Origin: Odobenus rosmarus divergens
Lineage: Eukaryota > Chordata > Mammalia > Carnivora > Odobenidae
Reading direction: 5' to 3'
Assembly (NCBI RefSeq): GCF_000321225.1
Contig: NW_004450461.1
Coordinates: 708,362 to 772,361 of the forward strand
Length of the DNA: 64,000 bases
Under the pieces are notes generated by a model. That model was not told the origin of the DNA. It saw only the letters and a list, made by a program, of their open reading frames with translations, and made no database searches. A program made the position numbers and the translations under genes. Positions 56,305 to 64,000 of this stretch are shown one piece after another; the stretch's first letter is position 1; every line of letters begins with the position of its first letter.

Positions 56305-58855
56305 TTTTTTCAAAAAAGAAAATTTCTTCATGATTACTTGTCTCTACAAGCTGCTGGGGAAGATAATGGCTGGCCCATTCAATCCCTCATTAGTCTTCAC
56401 CATCCTAATTTAACTATCCCTAAATAGATTGGTTGGGCATATTGCAAGGCATTTAGAAACCTGCTTTAGAAACAGTTTTAGAAAAGTTTTACACATACTT
56501 AGGCCTCATTAATAAACAACATTTCTCCTTACAGGTTGTCACCCAGAATTAAAGAAAAACCAGAAATTAATGGAAAGGCTAACTGTAATGCAAAATAGCT
56601 GAACCTGAATCTTTTACAAAGGTAAGGATAGATTATGATTAATTTACCTGCTTTATTCTTTTTTTACCTCACGGCAGTACTTACTGTTTGTCAGTCTCGC
56701 TGTTCTTCTGATTTTAGAGGTATGGGGGCTTGGTTTGTTTTTTTGGAAACCCTGGAGCACTCAGCATGCTACTGGGGCCTCAAGCTCTTATCATCACAAG
56801 CAAAACTGTCAGTTCTGAAACACTGCTGAGGAGACTCTCAGGCAAAGAGAAATGCAAAACAAGCACTTCACAGGGTTGTGGGGCAGGCACTGCTGGAAAA
56901 CTTATTAATGAAGGATTACATGTGTAAAAATAATGCTCTGAGTCTTTAAAGTTTACTTATCACTCAAAAATGTAGGCTTAGAAGTAATCATATTGGTACA
57001 GTTTGAGAAATTATTGAAGAGTGTTTTGTGTTAGCTCAGCTAACATTCTTACTTTGTTCCTCTTCCCCTAATTATGTAAAAATAATGGGAGCAAACAGGA
57101 TGCACATATTTTTAGTACTTTTAGGTATTTTTGCATATGTGGGCATTGTGATAAATATTTTTTGGGATAACTACTTTTTAATGTGAAGCTGAAACTTAAT
57201 TCATTTGGACAGAAAATAAATATGAAGATAACAAAAGTTATTATAGAAAATAACTTTAGAAATCTAAAATAGACTCTAACATATGATTTAATTTTTTGGT
57301 GCTTTTCTCTTACTCATTTTTAATAGCAGGGCAAAAGTACAAGTTAACACTAAGGATTTTGATGACTCACAGGTGCAGAATCTTTGATGTTGAGCTTATT
57401 TTTTGATGTTTCATGCTTATTTTTGTACCTGAACTCATTTTTTCTAATAGCTTTAGTTATCAGCCTGTAAGGTGGAAAAACAGAAATCCAGAAACCAGAA
57501 CTGAGTTTCACCATTCTTTTGTCTTTTTTGTGGAAAGGTGTCTGTTGTATAAAGTAGGAGGAGACAGAAAGCCCAAAGGTAAAAAAGATTTGGAACGTGA
57601 CATGGCAAAACCACCTCGCCCCTTTTCCCTCACCACTGTTGGATACTTTCTCACCAGATGTGCCTGACTTGTGTGTATAGCTACTCTGGGCACTGACGTT
57701 CTCCTAAAATTGTAATTGTCCATCCCTGAGAGTGTAGTGAACAGAGCGGTTAGCAAGAACACTCACTGGTGGTAGATCCGCCTGCAATTTTTCACCTGTT
57801 ACTCATCCCATCCTAGCATCACTGTGTTGGAACCCTGGCAAATCTTATGTTCCTGGACTGGTGCTGCTATTTGTCCTTTTTGAGATGTTAATAGGAAGGC
57901 AAACACTTTTCTATAAACTATCCCCCAAAGAAGCATCCAACCCTTCTTTAATCTGGACTGGAAAGTTCTCCTCATTTAACATTCTTTCATTTTCCATGGA
58001 TTCTTTACATTTTTTAAATTTTGTTTGAACATCCACATATTTTCCTCTTGTGTGGGATATCTTGGTTTGTGTTGGGAAGGAAGTAAGTATTGCTTGCTAT
58101 CAATTAACCTTCTTACTGATCCATCCTTTGTATGTATGAAACGTATAAATTTAAAAGCTGTTTTTGGACATTTAAAACAATTTCGTATCATGATTATTTT
58201 CTTATACAATTAAATATTCTGTGATAATATCATTTTAATCTCTTATAATATCCCATCTTTTGTGATATGACTTGGCTTTGGTAATCTTTTCAAGGTCTCA
58301 TGAAAATAAAAATGGAGGGAACAGCTTTGCATAAACAACATTACTTTGAGTCTCTCATTATTTGAATCTATATCATTTTTCAATATACATCTCCCCTAGA
58401 CAAAGATTGAAATTAAAATTAGAAGCCTAGCTTACTTAAGGAGTACAGACATATGAGCCAAATCCAGATCTGTCCTCAGAATATTAAATTAGAATTATTT
58501 CAGCTCCTCCAGGACAGTTACTCCAAATTGCTATCATACTTGGATAGATTATCTTGATCACATTACAATGATGGTAATTTTTTTTCCTATTACTGAATTT
58601 GCTTATCTCAAGTATATAACAGTCTGGAGGGAAACTTTTCACAATAGTCTGTTCTCTCCTGAGTAAAGAAATCATATTTTATTAGTCTAAGTATCATCAG
58701 AGACTAGAACATCATAGGCGTGTACTTTGTATTTGAAGAATGAATGAAACTGGCTCCCACATCTAACACATTATGGAAATCAAAACTGTTCATTTAAACT
58801 TGGTAGTGTCAATTTCATTACATGAAATACTATTAAGCTTTTTTCCAAATGTGTT
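56305..58855. other. No gene recognised
   Basis: 2.5 kb of mostly unique-looking sequence. Overlapping frames of 84 codons on opposite strands (57413-57667 and 57508-57762) have no recognisable domain and no clear start context. No splice or promoter call can be supported. Confidence 0.45.
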
Positions 58856-59320
58856 ATATTAGTCAGGGTCTACCAGAATCACAAAGATACATTCATATGG
58901 AATTATCTAATGAAGTTATTATTAAATATTTAATTAAGTTACCTAAGTTATTATTAGTTAAATATTTAAAGATAATTTAAAGACGATATTATTTACAGAG
59001 TTGTGGAAAGGGTTAAGGGAACAAACAAAAGATATTTAGTAAACCAAAGACTAGCTATAGCCAGAAGCCATTTCCTTCCCCAGGCCCAAAGGATAAAAGG
59101 GACAATAGGAAAATGGTGTCTGTGAATCCAAGGTAGCTGGAACCATGAGAGGGATCACAGCAAATCCATCACCAGCAGCTCAAAGTGAAGAAATATCCTT
59201 ATATCTCCCCCGCCCCTGTCATCCAGTCTTCTGCTATCGAATCTTTTGCTAACTCAACCAGAAACTAAGGGGAAATGGTACCCAGAAATGCAATCTATTA
59301 AGATCAACTTCCTGTGTTGC
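58856..59320. mobile_element. Probable ancient interspersed repeat, family not assigned
   Basis: Begins ttagtcagggtctaccagaa, the start of a common mammalian repeat (ttagtcagggttctccagag), and continues with loosely matching material (agctggaaccatgagaggga). The family could not be named with certainty. Confidence 0.45.
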
Positions 59321-60170
59321 AGAATAATGAAGAGAAGCTAAAAATTGATTGTAAATTAAGTAGAAAAAAATCATTCTTGCTATGGAAGAGATAAATCTAA
59401 TATTAGTTATGAAGAATTATATTGTCATTAAAAATCTGATATAAAATTGTATGTGTGCTTGTATGCAAATATATATATATATATACATTGAGAAGAGATT
59501 GAAAACAGATGCAAATAAACCAGGAGGCTTACAGCACAACAGTGTTCTTGATATTTTTTCGCATTTAAAAAGTACTTTTTAGAATGATTTAAATTTATAT
59601 TTATTATTGTCACTATCATTATTATTAGGATGGCAATGATAATAGCAGCCCTTTAATTTTAATGAATACCTTAAGTATTTACTTCTATGATTAGCAATCA
59701 CCCTATATTTCTATTTTGACCGCTTGTTTACAGAAACAGTACAAACTGATAATTTTAACTTTGTTGAAAATTTAAATTATTAACCTTCACTAACTTTCTC
59801 GTGTATCTTAATTGTTTTTTAAGTTTTTCCTTAAGTTTACATTACAAGGATTATACAACAAATAATCATGAGCCACCTTAAGTTTTATGTCTTTTAAATT
59901 CATGGAATAGTGTCTATTGATTTAAAATGACTTGTGTATACCTCACAAGGAAACAACAGGAAAATTATTTTTAGTATCATTAACATAAACTGTAGAATAG
60001 ACAAGACACAATGACAATGTCATGCATAGTTTACTTATATAGTCCTCAAGTCACTTTATAAAATTAACAGGATATTTCAGAAAAATGTATCAATCCTAAC
60101 AATATATCACTTTGCAATATTGATTTGTTGATCTGAAAAAAGAAAAAAGCCAGTTATTTTACCAGCAAAA
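59321..60170. other. No gene recognised
   Basis: AT-rich; (TA)n run at about 59468-59485. Nothing assignable. Confidence 0.45.
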
Positions 60171-60520
60171 TGAGTTTATTTTGGAATAGCAGAGGATTTG
60201 TAATTTGGATAAGCAAACTATGGTGAACCATAGGCAAATCCAGAGAACAAAGGAGAGGAGCTTACTTTTATAGGGGAAAGGAGGAAAATGGAGGGGGTTG
60301 TTTCACTGAGTTCTCGTTGACTGGACTGGTGCTTGAGCAAGGAGAAATTCTTCCTTCCTCCTGCTGGGGTGTGCAAAGTAAGCTTCTTCCTACTGGGTAA
60401 TGCAAGGTATGCTTCTTAAGGCAAGTGGTAATATGTGAATGCTCCCTCTCTGGGCTTCCCAACTCCACTTTAAGTGAGATTGTCTTTATTTATTTTCACA
60501 GGTTCAACAAGTAGTAAATC
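60171..60520. mobile_element. Possible LTR-like repeat with an internal 29-bp tandem
   Basis: Normal-complexity block with gttgactggactggtgcttg, gggcttcccaactccacttt and tttattttcacaggttcaac, an arrangement that reminds me of a carnivore or mammalian LTR. Two imperfect 29-bp units sit at 60361-60389 and 60390-60418 (ctgctgggg... and ctactgggt..., each ending in gcttctt). Family not named. Confidence 0.35.
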
Positions 60521-60721
60521 CCAAAAGGTTTGTTATGAATTCATAAACCATGAGGCAATAGTAAATTCTTAACTTTTTTTCCCCTAGAAATAGTTGGTGG
60601 CATTATTATCAGAGTCCATATTACAATTCAAATATCACATCCTCAAAAAGAAATCTTATTACGTCCCTTAAATATTTTTGGAAGTTAAGGGTTCTCTATC
60701 ATTCCTGTTTACTCCCTGTAA

Positions 60722-60872
60722 ACTTGATTTTTTTTTAAATTATACATGTTCTACTATAATGTAAAGAGTTATACCTTACCTTGTTTGCTCATGAACACTA
60801 TCCTACAGTACAGTGCCTTCTGCACAGTAGGTACTTAATGTTTGGGATGAGTGGATAAATGAATAAATGATA
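60722..60872 (+). mobile_element. L2 3' end
   Basis: ttgctcatgaacactatcct, acagtgccttctgcacagta, ggtacttaatgtttgggatg and tggataaatgaataaatgat follow the L2 tail order (cagtgcctggcacatagtag, gtgctcaataaatgtttg, aatgaatgaatga). Confidence 0.7.
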
Positions 60873-61018
60873 AACTAAGCTACTGAAGTCTTGATTTAAT
60901 CATAACATAAATTTGATCCAAGTAATTTCATGTAAAGAATTCTAAAGAGTCTAAAATGTATATAGAAAGGCAAAGAATCTAATAACTAAGACAATTTGTT
61001 TAAATGACAAACATTCGA

Positions 61019-61165
61019 GGGGCGCCTGAGTGACTCAGCTGGTTAAGCGTCTGACTCTTGATTTGGGCGCAGGTTATGATTTCAGAGTCCTGAGATCAAG
61101 CCCCGCATTGGACTTGTGCTGGGCTGGAGCCTGCTTAAGATTCTCTCTCTCCCTCTCTGACTTTA
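61019..61165 (+). mobile_element. SINEC, older form, 3'-truncated
   Basis: ggggcgcctgagtgactcag, ctgactcttgatttgggcgc, gagcctgcttaagattctct, then ends after ctctctctccctctctgact without the aaataaat tail. No target duplication found. Decay and missing tail fit an older copy. Confidence 0.88.
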
Positions 61166-61300
61166 AATCTCATTTTCATTCATTATTTTGCAAATGTTTA
61201 TTGAGCACTTATCTTACTAAACCACTACTAATCTAGGCACTGAGGATACAATTATTTAAAAAACAAGCAAAGGAAAAAAATAGTCCACGTGACGCAGTTA
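61166..61300 (+). mobile_element. Ancient mammalian repeat, left part (split by the RPL27 pseudogene)
   Basis: ttcattcattattttgcaaa, tgtttattgagcacttatct and taggcactgaggatacaatt follow a widespread mammalian repeat (attcaacaaatatttattgagcacctac...ggcactggggatacag). Its continuation, gacagacaataaac and gtgacaagtgctagggg, appears right of the pseudogene at 61799, so the pseudogene was inserted into it. Confidence 0.6.
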
Positions 61301-61356
61301 TATAATATATATATATTTATTTATTTATAATTTGTAATGACTGAATCAAAACAGAG

Positions 61357-61753
61357 CTAAAACCGCAGCTTCTGGAAGAACCATTTGTTTTTGCTGGTCT
61401 TGTACATCTTGAACTTGACCTCAGCCCCTCATCAGGCCTTGTATTTAAGAGCAGGGTTTCTGAACACATCATTGTTGCTGACAGGTTTGTCCAAGAGGAT
61501 ATCCACAGGGTCCACTGTGGGCAAGAGGTGATTGTAGTTACAAACTTTCACAAAACATTTGATCTTTGACCTCTTCTTGCCCATGGCAGCTGTCACTTTG
61601 CTGGGATACTGGTCAATTCCAGACACCAGAGCATGACTGTAGGGCTGGTTTGAGGTGGCAACCCTTAGTATTCTTCACAAGGACCACTTCGCCTTGGAAG
61701 TAGCTTCTTGCCAGGACCAGCACCACGGTCCCAGTTCTCACAAACTTGCTCTT
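61357..61753 (-). pseudogene. RPL27: Processed pseudogene of ribosomal protein L27 (eL27)
   Basis: Intronless reverse-strand copy of the RPL27 mRNA, a 60S ribosomal subunit protein of about 136 residues. Clear matches: SKFVRTGTVVLVLA at the start, [41 protein letters not shown] and KWFFQKLRF to the stop at 61357-61359. Lesions: start codon position reads aag (61751-61753); a 1-bp insertion near codon 40 shifts the frame; a 12-bp in-frame loss after AAMGKK; two successive stops (tgatga) where the gene has two arginine codons; one codon lost near the C-terminus. Part of the 3' UTR follows (gattcagtcattacaaatta on the reverse strand) and then an AAAT-rich tail. tataatatata at 61301-61311 and 61776-61786 is a likely target duplication. 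Non-functional. Confidence 0.95.
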
Positions 61754-61786
61754 TTGACACAAACCACCCAAGCCTTATAATATATA

Positions 61787-62200
61787 CTTCCATGGGAAGA
61801 CAGACAATAAACAATATGAATATTAATTTAAATAAAGCATTATATAGTGACAAGTGCTAGGGGATAAAGTAGGGAAGCTTAGAAAATATGAATATATGAT
61901 ATTTAATTTGAATGATCAAGAAAGACTTTAAAAAATTACCATTTTAGTAAAATTCTCAAATGTAATTAAAAGGTCAGTCATGTCAATATCCATAGAAAGA
62001 ACATTCTAGAAAGAAAAGAAGAGAGGGGATAAAGACCTTAGGCATGTTTTTTTGTTTGTTTTCTGGTGAGTTACAGAGATAGTAAGGAGGCCAGTGTGTC
62101 TGGAGCAGAGTAAGAAAGAGGGTGGATGCAGATTATGAGGTCAAGGATGTAATAAAGCAGATAAGAAGGATGGATGAAAGCCTAGAAAGTCTTTAGTTTT
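61787..62200 (+). mobile_element. Ancient mammalian repeat, right part
   Basis: gggaagacagacaataaaca, tagtgacaagtgctagggga, agaacattctagaaagaaa, aggaggccagtgtgtctgga and gcagagtaagaaagagggtg follow in order a well-known old mammalian repeat (gacagacaataaacaa, gataagtgctatg, agagcattccaggcagag, aggaggccagtgtggctgga). Family not named with certainty. Confidence 0.6.
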
Positions 62201-63238
62201 ACTTTACAGTAGAGTATTTTGAGAAGAGAAACAGTATAATCTGATTTACGTTTTACAAGGTTTGTGAATGTTATTTAGTATAGACTGAAGGATTCTCTCA
62301 AACTCATCATCTCACTCCTCTAAATTATCGCCTTATTGGATACTGATCATGTGAATACATTTTGATCATGATGTCCTACAAATATCATAGAAGTAATTTT
62401 CTAAATATTATTATTCCCTGCCTTGTTTTTGATTAACCTATTTCCTACTGCTGAAGTGTTCTCTATATATAGAGTTTATTCATTAGGAATCACTTTCTCA
62501 TTGGAAGACATTGAAACTGAACTCAAACTGTCTTAAGAATAAAAGGGAGTGTGGCTTTATTGAACCATATAAACACAACTAGCTTCATGCTTAGATCCTA
62601 TTTTTTATAAGAAGGTATCAGTGCTTTATCCCTTATCTTTTCTGTAGATTTGTTTGCCTCTGTTGACTTTACTCTCTAAGAGGTTCTTAATACCTGAGAT
62701 AAATGACACCTGTTTGCAACACCAAGAAACATTCCAATGGCTTAATGAATCAGCAGCTTAAAATATCTTTATCAGTGACTATACATCAAACACATTCAGA
62801 TTTTCTCTTTGGAAATACTTGGTTGATATGGTCAATCCTGAGCCCAAGACTATGGCCAAGAGGATAAGTTATCTATTTAATTGACATGAATTTAGCCCCA
62901 CAATCTGGGAAAATCAGATCATTGTGATTACTGCCACAAGTCTGAATCACATATCTTATTCCTGTGGCCTGTGAAGGGCATGCTATTGTGACTTCCAGCC
63001 ACAGGGATGAAGGGATGGCAGGTAATGAAAAATATCAGTTCTATATAAGAAGATTGGAGCGGTAATGTCAAAGAAACATATAGGAACGTTTAATAGGAGA
63101 TTAAGACTATCAGTACCATAATCCAAAATGGGCAATGGTCAGAGGATCCAATGGTAGGTGAGATTAAGGGGAATTTAGGAAAGAATATAATGTTTTGTGT
63201 TATATAAAACAATCTTGTATATGGTTGGAGTACACTTT
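62201..63238. other. No gene recognised
   Basis: Unassigned sequence without notable open frames. Confidence 0.45.
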
Positions 63239-63255
63239 AAATCTTCCAAAGCCTA

Positions 63256-63407
63256 GGAGCGCCTGGGTGGCTCAGTCGTTAAGCGTCTGCCTTCCGCTCG
63301 GGTCATGATCTGGGAAGCCTGCTTCTCCCTCTCCCACTGCCCCTGCTTGCATTCCCTCTCTCACTGTGTCTCTCTCAGTCAAATAAATAAATACAATTAA
63401 AAAAAAA
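63256..63407 (+). mobile_element. SINEC with internal deletion
   Basis: Head gagcgcctgggtggctcagt and tail gtcaaataaataaatac are present. About 45 bp between ggtcatgatc and gggaagcctgcttc are missing. Target duplication aaatcttccaaagccta at 63239-63255 and aaatcttccaaaaccta at 63408-63424 (one mismatch). Confidence 0.95.
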
Positions 63408-63424
63408 AAATCTTCCAAAACCTA

Positions 63425-63494
63425 ATTCACTCTGCCTTCTGATATTTCACTTCATGTAAGAAGTATATTTGACTTCTGGTACATTAAAAAAAAC

Positions 63495-63529
<35 letters not shown>

Positions 63530-64000
63530 ATGTATGCATAAACTAACAAATTAATATGGTATGCATATAAGCTAAAGCACATTGGTAGAGATTATGGCTT
63601 TTTTTCTAATAGCACAGAATCTAGCACATAGAAGATAATTTTTCAGTGAAGCCTTATTAAATCAGCTTGTAAATAAATGTTTCATATATGACCAAGAACT
63701 GCAAAGATTGTTTCTAATCTGTTCATTCTTATACATAATAGCTTCTAATATGAAGTAATTCTTTCTTTTTTTAAAACAAGGACTTAACTCCTAAAAGGTT
63801 ATGCACTTTAAAATTCCTCTAATTTTTTCTTCATTTACTTTTAAATTTGTAATTCAAATAAAAATATCTTAAATGTTAAATTATTAATACAGGATCAAAA
63901 GCAAGATTGAAAACGTGTATTGTGGATGTTTTAATTATATTTTTTATTCTATTTCTTTTCTTTCTGTCTCCTTTACTTGTGAGAAGAGAAACTAATTCTT
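63425..64000. other. No gene recognised; (GT)n microsatellite
   Basis: A (TG)15 run at 63499-63528 is the only clear feature. The rest is AT-rich and runs to the window edge. Confidence 0.6.
63499..63528. repeat. (GT)n microsatellite
   Basis: Uninterrupted tg run of about 30 bp; the longest dinucleotide repeat of this type in the window. Confidence 0.95.

Noticed and set aside
57413..57762. 84-codon frames on both strands as a possible exon or small gene
   Set aside because: No recognisable domain, no matching neighbours and no clear splice or start context; left as unassigned.
61665..61853. 62-codon reverse frame overlapping the RPL27 copy
   Set aside because: Wrong-frame reading of the pseudogene's 5' part plus flanking sequence.

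Overview
This window looks like a gene-poor, AT-rich stretch of a carnivore nuclear genome. The organism call rests on about two dozen copies of the carnivore tRNA-Lys-derived SINE (SINEC: head gcctgggtggctcag, CT-rich 3' part, tail aaataaataaaatctt) and on carnivore-type L1 elements. The SINE copies do not have the form I know from dog SINEC_Cf. They resemble copies seen in bears, giant panda, seals and mustelids, so a non-canid caniform is my best guess (an inference from memory of repeat families, not a search). I found no intact protein-coding gene, tRNA, rRNA or bacterial-type feature. Every longer open frame lies in a repeat, or is short and has no recognisable homology.

Layout. 1-130: end of an L1, next to a SINE. 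2.65-4.7 kb: an old reverse-strand L1 carrying a later Tigger-type DNA transposon (perfect 12-bp terminal inverted repeats) and a young L1 3' fragment, followed by an AT minisatellite. 5.6-6.0 kb: an MLT1-type LTR. 6.7-8.6 kb: a reverse-strand L1 with an inverted 5' piece (twin priming). 8.6-18.7 kb: mostly unassigned sequence with scattered SINEs. 18.7-21.4 kb: old L1 3' end, then a decayed gammaretrovirus-like endogenous retrovirus (RNase H, integrase, LTR). 24.8-32.1 kb: old L1 pieces around a large carnivore L1 (5' UTR, ORF1, most of ORF2; no 3' end). 33-37 kb: SINEs, one fused to an L1 3' end. 39.6-42 kb: MIR and old L1s. 44.3-46.5 kb: a 5'-truncated L1 split by a SINE. 47.5-49.5 kb: MaLR internal sequence and LTRs. 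61.3-61.8 kb: a processed pseudogene of ribosomal protein L27.

The window records successive retrotransposition rather than genes acting together. The most unusual points are: the 25.4-32.1 kb nest, where the two halves of one old L1 appear in swapped order around a 3'-truncated L1, as a circular intermediate might leave; a SINE-L1 composite inside a single perfect 15-bp target duplication; and an extra copy of the L1 inter-ORF segment upstream of ORF1. I saw no previously undescribed functional system here.
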